Assembly (NCBI GenBank): GCA_943359345.1
Contig: CALRHE010000006.1
Location: 1-45,530, forward strand
Reading direction: 5' to 3'
From: Candidatus Uhrbacteria bacterium
GTDB taxonomy: Bacteria > Patescibacteriota > Patescibacteriia > UBA9934
DNA: 45,530 bases
This document shows, in pieces, positions 20,283-29,503 of this stretch. The position numbers and the translations under genes were made by a program. The notes beneath the pieces are model-generated. The model was not told the origin of the DNA. It did no database searches and saw nothing but the letters and a program-made list of their open reading frames with translations. How positions within the stretch are numbered: position 1 is the first letter of the stretch; each line of letters begins with the position of its first letter.

Positions 20283-21446
20283 ATGCGCATTGCAATTGAC
20301 ATCCGGTCACTCACTGATGAACGCATAACTGGCGTGGGTTTTTATACTCGCCAACTAGTTGAAGCTTTAGCCATCAGCTCGCCGCAAGACGAATTTATTG
20401 TCCTTGCTAGCGGCTCTTCGGGAGTTTTGGCTAGACTACCAATTTTCAAAGCTCCAAATATCAAGACCGTAAAACTGCACCTACCCAATCGTGTGTTATT
20501 TTTATTAATGATGCTTCCGGGTGGCCCAAAGCTAGAGAGTTTCCTACCTGTTAGGCCAGACGTTTGGATTTTTCCTAAATTTAACATTTTCAAGACTGCC
20601 CTGCCCTACTTTTTAACCGTGCATGACCTAGCTTTTGATATCTTTCCGCGCTTCTTGACCCTGAAAGATCGCATGCACAATCGTATCGCTGGTCCACGGC
20701 AACTGGCTGAGGCAGCCACCGGTATCTTAGCCGTGTCTCAAAGTACAGCTCTCGACGTCCACACCCGCTGGGACATAGACGCCTCAAAAATCCACGTCAC
20801 ACCGCTAGGTGTTGATCCGGCCGTCTTTCTACCGCGCGAACAGCCCTCGGATAGAACTTTTAGAGCTGCTTATGACCTCAATCGACCATACATTTTAGCC
20901 TTGGCTACCCATGAGCCACGCAAAAACCTTGAGTCTGTAATCGAGGGTTACGATATTTTCCGGGCCCGGGGAGGCAGACAGATCCCGCTGGTCTTGTCTG
21001 GGGCTGAAGGCTGGAAAACCAGGCTGCTGAACGAACGTCTCGAGCGCAGTCGGTACAAACACGACATCATCGTACTTGGCTATATTACCGACAAGCATAA
21101 ACCGGCCATCTACCGAGGCGCCCTAGCCTGTCTGCTACCGTCTTTCTACGAAGGTTTTGGCTTGCCAGCTCTTGAAGCCATGGCTTGCGGCCTACCGGTA
21201 ATCTCAAGCTCTACAAGCTCGCTGCCTGAAGTTATCGACACAGCCGGTCTGCTAGTTGACCCCTTCAATGTAAACGATATCGCGACGGCGCTACATGAGC
21301 TCATCGACGAACCTGGTGGCTCTGCCCTACGCCAACACTTATCCCAAAAAGCTCTGGCTCAAGCTAAACACTTCACCTGGCAAAAAACAGCTGAAGCCAC
21401 CTTGCGCTATCTTTTCTTAGCAGAAAAAAATAAACTGCATGATTAA
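20283..21446 (+). CDS. GT4-type glycosyltransferase
   Basis: A 387-residue GT-B enzyme: MRIAIDIRSLTDERITGVGFYTRQL at the N-terminus, HDLAFDIFP and the C-terminal FYEGFGLPALEAMACGLPV motif with the conserved glutamates. ATG 20283 is chosen since the mature family start MRIAIDIR lies there; ATGs at 20256 and 20277 add a few residues. It is the third gene of the surface-glycan group and ends one base from the end of the convergent DUF11-type gene, with no visible terminator between. Confidence 0.92.
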   Translation: MRIAIDIRSLTDERITGVGFYTRQLVEALAISSPQDEFIVLASGSSGVLARLPIFKAPNIKTVKLHLPNRVLFLLMMLPGGPKLESFLPVRPDVWIFPKFNIFKTALPYFLTVHDLAFDIFPRFLTLKDRMHNRIAGPRQLAEAATGILAVSQSTALDVHTRWDIDASKIHVTPLGVDPAVFLPREQPSDRTFRAAYDLNRPYILALATHEPRKNLESVIEGYDIFRARGGRQIPLVLSGAEGWKTRLLNERLERSRYKHDIIVLGYITDKHKPAIYRGALACLLPSFYEGFGLPALEAMACGLPVISSSTSSLPEVIDTAGLLVDPFNVNDIATALHELIDEPGGSALRQHLSQKALAQAKHFTWQKTAEATLRYLFLAEKNKLHD

Positions 21447-21447
21447 A

Positions 21448-23298
21448 CTAGTCGACAACCGTGCCCTTACCCACCGCAAAAGTATCCTCTGGAATTTCGG
21501 TGGTAAATGACTCGGACTCAGCTTCCACGGCCGCCCCGGTGTCAGCGTCAGTAGCGCTTAGGGCTGTGCCTGAAAGTAATTTTACAAATGTACCCACATC
21601 TTCTTCTCCCGGGATCAATTTGACCGTGAATTCGGCTGTAGCTTCCTCATTGGCTGGCAGACTTGAGGTCTCCCAACGCACGGTTCCTGTAGTAGCATCA
21701 AACTGGACGTTGCCGGTTGATGACAGGACACGATTATCCCAGCTAACGTCCGGTGGCAAGGTGGCTGAAACTGTAACGTCCTGAAGCTCATGTACAGCTT
21801 TAGCTATCTGCCAAAAAATCCGGTAAGTGGTGGCCTCACCAACCTCAGGCGGGAGTGGGCCTTCACCAATCGGAGCACCGGTGTCTGAATAAAAACTAGC
21901 CCGAGCTGAAACATCCGCACTGGCTTTCATAGAAATCGGAAACGGAGGCGTCTGGACCTGGGTCTCTCCCAAAGTCACATAAGTTGTAGCCGTCCATTCG
22001 TCGACCTCCGTCGCGGCCAATGTGTCCTTAATTGGAAATGACAAATTATAGGTTTTCTTTTCACCAGCCTTAACTGTGCCAACCACAGCGCTATCAAACA
22101 CGATCCCGGCCGGAGTAAGCTTGCCACCTGCCAAAGACGCTGAGCTCCAAATAATTGGAATACCGCTATCAGGCTTAAAGTCGATCAGAAAACTCCCACC
22201 GCTTAAGTCAGTGTCACCAGCGTTTTCTAGTCGCACAGTCAGGCGTAACGTCCCACCGGGTTCGGTGGTGGCCTTATCTGTATTCCCGTTTATAACCATG
22301 GTGGTTTGAAAATCACTACCAGCTACGTCCGTGAACCATTGAGCCGAGGCCTGTGGTAATTGACGATCACTTTCCGGCACGCTCACAACTGCGGCAAACT
22401 GTTGGACATCTTTCACATCAGCCGTAAACGAACCCGCCCAAGTGACTAGAGCCTCAGCCTCGGACATAAGGTTACCCAGCTCCCATTCTGGGTCAGCACC
22501 TGCTTCCAAACTAGGTGTGCTTGAGGTCAGCACAAATCCAGTCGGGAGTGTCAGGGCAAACTGAGCATTGTTCATGACTTCAAGACCAGTGTTCTTAATC
22601 TTGGCAGTGTAGGTTAGCGGCTGACCAGGTGTGCCGATTTCAGGTCCAGTAAGTTCAAGTGTCAAAACACTGCTTAACGTAGTCACTGTCGCAGTTGCGA
22701 TGTCACTGAAGTTAGAGTTGAAGTTACCGGGCCTATAAGCGGCTAGGGCTTGTACAGTGGTAGTCGATGGTACCCCGCTTAACCAGACTCCGTCTAAAAT
22801 AATCTGACCGTCAGAGTGTGAGCCCAGACTCCCGATTATCCATATCAGCTCTTCAGGGGTAGTGGGCTCAGGCTGAGCCATGGACAGTGCAAATGACGCG
22901 GGTAGATTGATGTCTAATTCAAGCGCAGCCAAGGGGATACCACTTGGGTTGGAATAATTGATAATAATTTGTGTCTGCTCGCCACTTTTTACTTCTGGTG
23001 GGGCCTCAATACTGAGGACGAGTGCTTGCTTTGAGGTATTTTGATCAAAAAAAGTAGTGTATAAGAAGAACCCACCAAAAGCCAAAACCGCAAACAGTGC
23101 CAGCCCTAGCACGATCCGGGTTAAAAGTCTGCTCAAACCTGAGCCATCACGCTCGACAACATGCAGATCGCTACGATCATCACCGTAAATAGCTTGCAAA
23201 CCATCTTGAATAGCGCTGTCTTCAGCACCTGCCTTCTGGCCGTGATGTTTGGCGGCATGTGGGGTGTGCCCCGGGGTGTGATCGTGATGCTTTGGCAT
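21448..23298 (-). CDS. Membrane-anchored surface protein with DUF11/CARDB-like repeats
   Basis: A 616-residue protein. The N-terminal 25 residues are His-rich; one membrane helix lies at about 59-82; the rest is extracellular and built of beta-sandwich repeats of about 110-130 residues, each with a PGxxLTYTxxIKNTG-like start and a LP..V..SS.G element, the pattern of DUF11 and CARDB domains. The protein is acidic and Thr/Ser-rich. It is likely a structural cell-surface protein. It follows the DUF4012 gene after 4 nt, so the two are co-expressed and may interact. The His-rich cytoplasmic end might bind metal. Confidence 0.82.
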   Translation of the reverse strand: MPKHHDHTPGHTPHAAKHHGQKAGAEDSAIQDGLQAIYGDDRSDLHVVERDGSGLSRLLTRIVLGLALFAVLAFGGFFLYTTFFDQNTSKQALVLSIEAPPEVKSGEQTQIIINYSNPSGIPLAALELDINLPASFALSMAQPEPTTPEELIWIIGSLGSHSDGQIILDGVWLSGVPSTTTVQALAAYRPGNFNSNFSDIATATVTTLSSVLTLELTGPEIGTPGQPLTYTAKIKNTGLEVMNNAQFALTLPTGFVLTSSTPSLEAGADPEWELGNLMSEAEALVTWAGSFTADVKDVQQFAAVVSVPESDRQLPQASAQWFTDVAGSDFQTTMVINGNTDKATTEPGGTLRLTVRLENAGDTDLSGGSFLIDFKPDSGIPIIWSSASLAGGKLTPAGIVFDSAVVGTVKAGEKKTYNLSFPIKDTLAATEVDEWTATTYVTLGETQVQTPPFPISMKASADVSARASFYSDTGAPIGEGPLPPEVGEATTYRIFWQIAKAVHELQDVTVSATLPPDVSWDNRVLSSTGNVQFDATTGTVRWETSSLPANEEATAEFTVKLIPGEEDVGTFVKLLSGTALSATDADTGAAVEAESESFTTEIPEDTFAVGKGTVVD

Positions 23299-23302
23299 AG
23301 GG

Positions 23303-25840
23303 CTAGTTACGCTCTATCAACCAAGCGGCGAAGCCATCAGTCTGGTTGTTAGTGATAAAACGCAGGCGTTCGAGGCTACCAAGCGAGCTCCAGAGTGGGA
23401 GCAAACTCGGCGGCAAAGTGACATCGACCGTGGTCTCACGACTCTGAACACCAGATTGCTTCTGCACTAAGATAGTATAGTTGCCAAGTTCCGGAAGGCC
23501 GAGTTTTGACTTAGCCAACGCCAACCAACCAGAGGGATTGGCTTCGGTAAAAAGACTCAAGGGTAATCGATAAGTAAAGGTGACAATTTCTGTCTCTCCA
23601 GAAGCTGTTTGCATCCAATTACCAAACACGGTTTTACCATCTTCTGTCCAAATATCTGTGCCTGAGGCGGGATCTTTCTCAAGATTCTGCAGGTGGAGCT
23701 CAAGATCTTCGTCAATCGAAAGCGGAAGATCTGAAACCTCAAAGAGGGCATCATCCGGAATCTCAAAACCATTGGCTGCGATCAGTTGACTGCCCTTAGG
23801 TACATATAAGCGCAGATAATCAACGTTATTGTTACCCGTAAACAAGGCCGTCTTAAGGCCACGATGCGTCTTGGTGATTGTAACGGTGTTCTCTATGGTT
23901 CCATCTTCAGCAACCTGCACGTCGACATGGACGTCTTGGTCTATGACTCCGTCGGTTTTCCCACCGCCGAGATTGGTGTTCACGAGCATCAGGTAGTCGC
24001 CACTGGTCTGCTTGATGCTGCCAGACCAACCAAAATCCTCAACCGCCGTCTGAAGTTCATCGTCACGGAAATTGAGCTGAATATCCTTGTCTTCAAGGCC
24101 CCGAGCCACTAAATCGACCACTGACAGGAGTGTTTGAACATCGGCGGTCTTGATGCGCTCTAACAAAATCGGAGCCAGATCACCAATAATCTGCTTGGGC
24201 GTGTTTTCCGTCTTATCGTATTCGAGTTCAACCAGCTTTTGAGTTTCGAAAATAAAATTTTCAGCATCAAAGGTGCGTCCGTACTCCGGCATGTCAACTG
24301 GACCAAGCAAACGCAGCAGTTCCGCCACAAAGGTAGCGTTCACAGCTACCACACCATCAGAGGTTGGCCCACCGGCGGCTGAATAAAACCAACGCAGTTT
24401 TTTGGCAGAGCTAGGAAAATCTGGGAACCAGTTGGCATCCTGGAATTCCCAACGGGCTTTAAGGAGCTGGAGTGGTCCTGGAGCTGCCACAAAAGCTTGT
24501 AACTGACCCTGGACATCGTAAGTTCCACCACCGGGCACAAACATGCGTACCACCTCACCACGTTCTATATCCAGTTCCGCAAAACTCCCCATAAAACCAC
24601 CGGTCGGACGCAATTCAGTATTATTTTGGAAAACTGCCAGGTAGCGCATTTTCTCACTCTCACCGAGCATGACATTCAGTGCACCAACAAAACTTATGTA
24701 CTCCTGCATGGAAGCCACGAGCTGAGGTACGCGGGTCTGGAGTTCAACCACAGCGGCAGCATACGTAGACGGAACCACGCTCTGGTCAACCTCTCGCAAA
24801 GCCGTGGCCGCAAGCTTGGCGTGTGGCAAAGCATTTTCCATGTAAGCGCCCAAGAGCGCCAGCTTGCTCGTCAGATCGATCGAATCTTGGTTAGATAAAT
24901 CATTAGCAGCCAAACTCATACCCACAGCCGTTTCTGACAGCTCGCGACCTGCGGTTACTAAAGCACGCACCGACTCAACTGTACGATCGGTTTGCGGAAT
25001 AACGCTAGCCAGAGCCGTCACGCCCGCATTTAAATCATCAAGAGCAGACTCGGCCGCGGCAAAACCCTGAGCAGCTTCTGCAAAGTCTGCCCCGGCAGTA
25101 TCAAACTCTTCACTCTCAAGCGAAGTCGCGCCGCGCAGGAAGGTATCAAGTGCAGCCTTACTCTCAGCCTCGACCGCCACCCCATCCACTCGGACATCGG
25201 CCAGCACTTGGAGGGCGTGAAGAGGTAAAACAGCCGCCACCGCCAAGCCTACAAATGAAGCTAGAGCACGTTGCCAACCACTCTCACGACGTACATACAC
25301 GGCTACTTTAGACTCGGGGGTTAAGGGGGTTGATGGGGTTGAGGAGGTTTCCTGACCCAGGCTTGGCGACATTTCCGGAGTCACCAGTAATTCAATAACA
25401 TCAATCGGTTGCACGTTAGACCAGATATCAACTGGTGCGTTGTCGATCACGTCTCGGTGAAGTTGCGATAACGGACTTAGCCCCAAAAGTGGAATCTCAC
25501 GCTCAGTCTCACGCATCTGCTCCTTGAGGTCTGCGAGCGACAAGCGTAAACCGTCTTCGCTGGCGCTAACCAACATCAACGGGGCTTCATCGAGCACATC
25601 GTCGTGCTCGATGATGAAACTCTTGGCCAAAGCAGCAATCGGATCTTCCTGAAGAGTTTCAAGAACCGGCGTTGGCTTATTGCCACGCGACAATTTCACT
25701 ATGAACTGCGACGGCTCGGCTTCGCCGATGTGCAAATGGACTTTAGCCGAGGTTAGTTGGTTGGGCGCTAAACCAAGCAGGCGCTCAGGCAGAGCGTCGT
25801 CAAACTGCGCTGGCAGATTGTGCTTGGGAGTTTTCTTCAC
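23303..25840 (-). CDS. DUF4012 domain membrane protein
   Basis: About 845 residues. A cytoplasmic N-terminal part of 190 residues is followed by a membrane helix (193-213), a helical extracellular stalk with repeated Ala/Glu/Asp, and the DUF4012 domain with NNTELRPTGGFMGSF and the WEFQDANWFPDFPSSA segment. DUF4012 proteins are frequent in CPR and Gram-positive surface-polysaccharide loci; function unknown, with similarity to LytR-type partners suggested by context only. The GTG at 25840 overlaps the stop of the upstream glycosyltransferase (GTGA), which argues for translational coupling; an ATG at 25900 would extend it by 20 residues into that gene. Confidence 0.85.
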   Translation of the reverse strand: MKKTPKHNLPAQFDDALPERLLGLAPNQLTSAKVHLHIGEAEPSQFIVKLSRGNKPTPVLETLQEDPIAALAKSFIIEHDDVLDEAPLMLVSASEDGLRLSLADLKEQMRETEREIPLLGLSPLSQLHRDVIDNAPVDIWSNVQPIDVIELLVTPEMSPSLGQETSSTPSTPLTPESKVAVYVRRESGWQRALASFVGLAVAAVLPLHALQVLADVRVDGVAVEAESKAALDTFLRGATSLESEEFDTAGADFAEAAQGFAAAESALDDLNAGVTALASVIPQTDRTVESVRALVTAGRELSETAVGMSLAANDLSNQDSIDLTSKLALLGAYMENALPHAKLAATALREVDQSVVPSTYAAAVVELQTRVPQLVASMQEYISFVGALNVMLGESEKMRYLAVFQNNTELRPTGGFMGSFAELDIERGEVVRMFVPGGGTYDVQGQLQAFVAAPGPLQLLKARWEFQDANWFPDFPSSAKKLRWFYSAAGGPTSDGVVAVNATFVAELLRLLGPVDMPEYGRTFDAENFIFETQKLVELEYDKTENTPKQIIGDLAPILLERIKTADVQTLLSVVDLVARGLEDKDIQLNFRDDELQTAVEDFGWSGSIKQTSGDYLMLVNTNLGGGKTDGVIDQDVHVDVQVAEDGTIENTVTITKTHRGLKTALFTGNNNVDYLRLYVPKGSQLIAANGFEIPDDALFEVSDLPLSIDEDLELHLQNLEKDPASGTDIWTEDGKTVFGNWMQTASGETEIVTFTYRLPLSLFTEANPSGWLALAKSKLGLPELGNYTILVQKQSGVQSRETTVDVTLPPSLLPLWSSLGSLERLRFITNNQTDGFAAWLIERN

Positions 25841-26973
25841 AGGCGGCGCAGACCAAAGCGGAGGTAAGTTTCTAAAGTTTGTTTGGCGACCGTGTCCCAA
25901 CGGAAGTTTTTTACACGTTCATGTCCGCGTTCCACCTGACCCTTCAGGCTGGCCGGATTCTCAAGTGCGGTGAGCATAACCTCGGCCATCTTGACGTCAT
26001 CGTCAGGATCAACGAACGTGGCCGCGTCACCGAGAATCTCCGGCAAACATGAGGCGTCGGAAGACATGACGGGGGTACCTACGTGCATAGCCTCAAGTGG
26101 TGGAATGCCAAAACCTTCAATTCGCGAGGGAAAGGCCAGTAAACTAGCGTGTCGGTACAAGGCTCCGAGCTCGTCGTCAGCAGGTAAATCAACAAAACGC
26201 ACAGCGTGCTCAGGCAGGCCGAGCTTGTCGATAAGTTTCATGAGACGGTGCGTAAACACATCGTGACGACCAGCCAGCACAAGCGAGGCTGAGGTGTGCT
26301 TAGCAAATACCGGGACAAAAGCCTGAATAAGAGTCTCTAAATTTTTGTGCGGGTAACGATTCCCTACCGCCAGCACATACGGCTCAACCACACCCAAGCT
26401 TCTAAGCGACACTCCCCGGCCATCACTAGGCTCTTTAACGCCGTTATGAATGACCGTAATCTTTTGCGACTTAACCCTGAAGTGTTTGAGGATAGCTTGC
26501 TTGGTGTACTCGCTAACAGCAATAATATGACGGCTGCGATGGATAGCGTTTTCTATAACTACGCGAAAACCGGCGTACTTTACGCCGTGAACAAAGGCAT
26601 TGCGCGTAGTGGCATGGGCCGACATTGGATCTTCAATAAGGATCAGGTCATGTATGGTCACAAGGAACGGGGTGCGGGAGAAGATTGGCACGTTCCAGTG
26701 AGGAAAATGCATAAAGTTCACCTTGGCTAGAGCAATCTCCTGAGGCAAAACCCGTTGTTCCGCCAAGCTGTACCAAGGCACGTCAACCAAACGCTTAGTG
26801 AAGTTTGGTCGAGTAACGCGACACTCATGAAAATTCTCCTTGCGCAGGAACACAACGTACTCATTGTTACTATCAATCTGTTCCAGGTGTGTCACTAATT
26901 CGGCGACGTATCGGCCAAGGCCGCCCCCGCCTACCGTTGGTCCATAAAACCTAGCGTCAATTCCAATTCTCAT
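25837..26973 (-). CDS. GT4-type glycosyltransferase
   Basis: A 378-residue GT-B glycosyltransferase: MRIGIDARFYGPTVGGGGLGRY at the N-terminus, HDLILIEDP, NRYPHKNLETLIQAF and the RIEGFGIPPLEAMHVGTPV motif. It heads a three-gene minus-strand operon with the DUF4012 and DUF11-type proteins, so it may glycosylate these surface proteins or help build the same glycan as the convergent plus-strand genes. A TAAAAT box ends 7 nt before the ATG, suggesting a near-leaderless mRNA. Confidence 0.93.
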   Translation of the reverse strand: MRIGIDARFYGPTVGGGGLGRYVAELVTHLEQIDSNNEYVVFLRKENFHECRVTRPNFTKRLVDVPWYSLAEQRVLPQEIALAKVNFMHFPHWNVPIFSRTPFLVTIHDLILIEDPMSAHATTRNAFVHGVKYAGFRVVIENAIHRSRHIIAVSEYTKQAILKHFRVKSQKITVIHNGVKEPSDGRGVSLRSLGVVEPYVLAVGNRYPHKNLETLIQAFVPVFAKHTSASLVLAGRHDVFTHRLMKLIDKLGLPEHAVRFVDLPADDELGALYRHASLLAFPSRIEGFGIPPLEAMHVGTPVMSSDASCLPEILGDAATFVDPDDDVKMAEVMLTALENPASLKGQVERGHERVKNFRWDTVAKQTLETYLRFGLRRL

Positions 26974-27087
26974 GTCACGTATTTTATCATGATTGTGGAC
27001 AAATTGTGTTCAAACTAATCACAGGGTGAATACACAAAAATTGATGGAGCCAAAATAACCTTCATCGACTATCTGAGTCCCGACCCT

Positions 27088-27248
27088 CCCGCCGTAGTCT
27101 GTCGAGGATACCGACTCAGAAGTTCGGCGGTAGCGAAGGCATAGCAAAACAAACACCATCGATACTATTTCAGGTAGACAAGAATCGGTGGTGCCTTGTT
27201 TTGCCCGCAGCGACGACGAACTTCAACCTCGACAGACTTTAAGGCGGG
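27088..27248. repeat. 161-bp long imperfect palindrome in a 399-bp intergenic region
   Basis: Paired blocks nest in order: CCCGCC with GGCGGG, 27096-27107 with 27227-27238 (12 bp perfect), GAAGTTCG with CGAACTTC (27119-27126 / 27217-27224), GCAAAACAA with TTGTTTTGC (27144-27152 / 27196-27204) and 27154-27163 with 27184-27193 (10 bp, one G-T). No gene is seen in the gap 26974-27372. It could be a structured RNA or a non-autonomous palindromic element. Confidence 0.65.
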
Positions 27249-27262
27249 GAAAGGTTTCTTTG

Positions 27263-27290
27263 GGTACTTTCTTTGCATAAAGAAAGTACC
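27263..27290. repeat. Perfect 12-bp palindrome with GCAT loop
   Basis: GGTACTTTCTTT pairs exactly with AAAGAAAGTACC. On the minus strand it lies about 80 bases after the tmk stop but lacks a T-tract there. It follows the larger palindrome by 14 bases and is followed by CACCGAAGGTG, another short palindrome (about 27295-27305). Confidence 0.6.
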
Positions 27291-27372
27291 TCCCACCGAA
27301 GGTGTTGGGGCCGACAGGCCGATGAAAAACCGTAGGGCTACTGATCCTTCGTTACCTCAGGATGGTGAAAAT

Positions 27373-28002
27373 CTACAAACACGGCCTAATAATTGCCTCA
27401 ATTTTAGCAAAAACCTCATCAATCGGGCCATTAGCCTCAACCCGATGCCAAACATTTTTCAAAAGTGGGTGCTCCGACATCACGCGGTAACCCTCGGTCA
27501 CCTTTTCAAAAAATTTGGTATCCAATGATTCGAACTTGTCGCCAACTCGATCACTGGTTCTGGCCAAGGCTAGCTCAAGCGGAACATCTAAAAACACTAC
27601 CATGTCAGGCGCGCAGCACTTTATAGCCTCAGCATTAATGGCTAAAATAGTCTCTAGGCCCAGATCTCGTCCAAAGCCCTGAAAAGCCACGCTACTGATA
27701 TAATTTCGGTCTGCAATGACAATCGCTCCCCTCTCAACCGCCGGCTTGACGATTGATCGCAGTGACTGGGCTCTGGCCGCGGCAAACAAATAAGCCTCAC
27801 ACACGGGCTCCATGGTGACTGTAAACGATCTGGTTTGAACAAGTTTCCGAATGGCTTCAGCAATGGCATCACCACCTGGCTCCCGCGTCCAAATAATCTC
27901 GCGATCAGGAAAATGTTCCTGCAAAGACTCAGCAAAACGCTTTGACTGGGTAGTTTTACCAGCTCCAACAACCCCCTCAAAAACGATATAGCAACCCGAC
28001 AT
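27373..28002 (-). CDS. tmk: Thymidylate kinase
   Basis: A 209-residue P-loop kinase of normal length: GVVGAGKTTQ (about 10-19), TREPGG, the DRNYISSVAFQGFGRDLG segment (the DRY-type motif) and the LID arginines in ARTSDRVGDKFES. It phosphorylates dTMP to dTDP for DNA synthesis. It is the last gene of the minus-strand run that starts at ileS, 3 nt behind the FemAB-type gene. The palindromes downstream are the only candidates for a transcript end. Confidence 0.95.
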   Translation of the reverse strand: MSGCYIVFEGVVGAGKTTQSKRFAESLQEHFPDREIIWTREPGGDAIAEAIRKLVQTRSFTVTMEPVCEAYLFAAARAQSLRSIVKPAVERGAIVIADRNYISSVAFQGFGRDLGLETILAINAEAIKCCAPDMVVFLDVPLELALARTSDRVGDKFESLDTKFFEKVTEGYRVMSEHPLLKNVWHRVEANGPIDEVFAKIEAIIRPCL

Positions 28003-28005
28003 AGG

Positions 28006-28947
28006 CTAACGACGAACTTTTTTAGCTAGCTGATACAAAGTAAACATAACCCGATTTTTTGAAACGTCAATTGTGCCTGGCATGCGTACAACCGCGCCGC
28101 CAAAACCATTTTTAAACCTAGAAATACCGGCCCAAGCATGGTCGTCACCCGCCTCAGGAGGAGCTATACCCCAAAAGTCGTAAGCTACTAAGCCCTTGGC
28201 TTTAGCGTCCCAGATCAAAAAGTTGTGCAAGGCGTAAGGAGCCATGACGTTGCGATACAAATTGCTCGAGGCACCATGCAAATAAGTACGCACGCCAAAA
28301 GCGTCAATCATGATGTTGGCCGCCAAGGGTCGATCTTCGTAAAAGGCCATGGCCATAAAGGCTTTGCAGTCTGGACCCCTCAGCATCTTAAGCATGGTTT
28401 TATAGCGCTCAACCTCATGCAAGCTAAATTTATCGCGTTCAGCGGTTTGCTGCATCAAGCGCACCAGGTCTTCGAAACGGTCGATCTCGACAATGCTCGC
28501 CGTGACCCCTTTTTTCTCTGCCAAACGGATGTTATAGCGAGTTTTTTGCTTCATGTTCTCAACGATCTTGGCTTCCGGTTGTGTGAGATCGATAATCGTC
28601 GTCACCGAGGGCTGGCGATCTTTAGCTTTCACGCCGCGGCGCGGTCGGGTTACGGGTTCGAGCTTCAAAAAGGCACCCCCGCGAAGTTTTTTGGACAATA
28701 AATCAATGGCCACCTTGGGCGTAGCATCGCCAAGCGGACCTTTGGGAACGTGCCAGTAGCTCGACTTGAGCGGCAGCGGATATTCAATAGCTTGAGCAAC
28801 CACGAGCTTATCTTTCACTTGTTCATGAAGACGCACGACCTTAAAACCGAGCGCCGTTTGAAAATCGCCCCACTCCCAAGATTGCAAAAAGGCCCCAAAC
28901 GGCGGGGTGTACTCTGCCACTAACTTGTTCCACGAACTCTGGTCCAC
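28006..28947 (-). CDS. FemAB-family aminoacyltransferase (peptidoglycan bridge formation)
   Basis: A 313-residue protein of two GNAT-like domains: GAFLQSWEWGDFQTALGF near the N-terminus, KLEPVTRPRR, MKQKTRYNIRLAEKKGV (about 133-149) and YDFWGIAPPEAGDDHAWAGISRFKNGFGG near the C-terminus, all typical of FemX/FmhB-like proteins. These enzymes use aminoacyl-tRNA to add amino acids to the peptide stem of lipid II. The amino acid used is unknown. It lies 3 nt behind ruvA and 3 nt before tmk. Confidence 0.92.
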   Translation of the reverse strand: MDQSSWNKLVAEYTPPFGAFLQSWEWGDFQTALGFKVVRLHEQVKDKLVVAQAIEYPLPLKSSYWHVPKGPLGDATPKVAIDLLSKKLRGGAFLKLEPVTRPRRGVKAKDRQPSVTTIIDLTQPEAKIVENMKQKTRYNIRLAEKKGVTASIVEIDRFEDLVRLMQQTAERDKFSLHEVERYKTMLKMLRGPDCKAFMAMAFYEDRPLAANIMIDAFGVRTYLHGASSNLYRNVMAPYALHNFLIWDAKAKGLVAYDFWGIAPPEAGDDHAWAGISRFKNGFGGAVVRMPGTIDVSKNRVMFTLYQLAKKVRR

Positions 28948-28950
28948 AAA

Positions 28951-29502
28951 TTAACGATGCTTACCAATCATCTGTAAGGCTGATTTTACTCTCTCTGCCG
29001 AGGTCTCGCCAATGACATGCGGCAAAACTGCTGCTATGTCATCTTTGGTATAACCCAAATTCTCGAGCGCATCGGTCACGTCGTCGCGAACCATGGGCGA
29101 GCCAGCCGTGTCGCCGACGAGTACACCTTTCAAATCAAGAATGATTTTCTGAGCCGTCTTCTTACCAACGCCCGAGATACTGGTAAAAAAGTCGAGATCG
29201 CCAGTTTGAATATGCTTACGCAGTGAGTCTGACGAGGCCGCAGCTAAAATTTTCTGGCCGATCTTTGGACCCACGCCCTGGACATCAGTTAAGAGCACGA
29301 ACAAATCTTTTTCGTCACGCGTCAAAAAACCGTACAAATCATGTTTATCTTCCCGAATAACTTCAGACACATAAAACTTCACCTTGTCCCCTACTTCAGC
29401 TGCGACTCGAGTAGTGAAGATCCGATAGCCAATGCCAGCGACGTTGATGATCACAGCGTCGGATTCATGTTCAGCGAGAATGCCCTCTAAAAATGCGATC
29501 AT
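28951..29502 (-). CDS. ruvA: Holliday junction branch migration protein RuvA
   Basis: A 183-residue protein with the OB-fold domain I (MIAFLEGILAE..VINVAGIGYRIF), the two helix-hairpin-helix motifs GVGPKIGQKIL (about 76-86) and GVGKKTAQKIILDLKG (about 111-126), and the C-terminal domain III that contacts RuvB. RuvA binds four-way junctions as a tetramer. ruvB and ruvC are not adjacent. The gene sits 1 nt after the HD-domain gene. Confidence 0.96.
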   Translation of the reverse strand: MIAFLEGILAEHESDAVIINVAGIGYRIFTTRVAAEVGDKVKFYVSEVIREDKHDLYGFLTRDEKDLFVLLTDVQGVGPKIGQKILAAASSDSLRKHIQTGDLDFFTSISGVGKKTAQKIILDLKGVLVGDTAGSPMVRDDVTDALENLGYTKDDIAAVLPHVIGETSAERVKSALQMIGKHR

Positions 29503-29503
29503 A

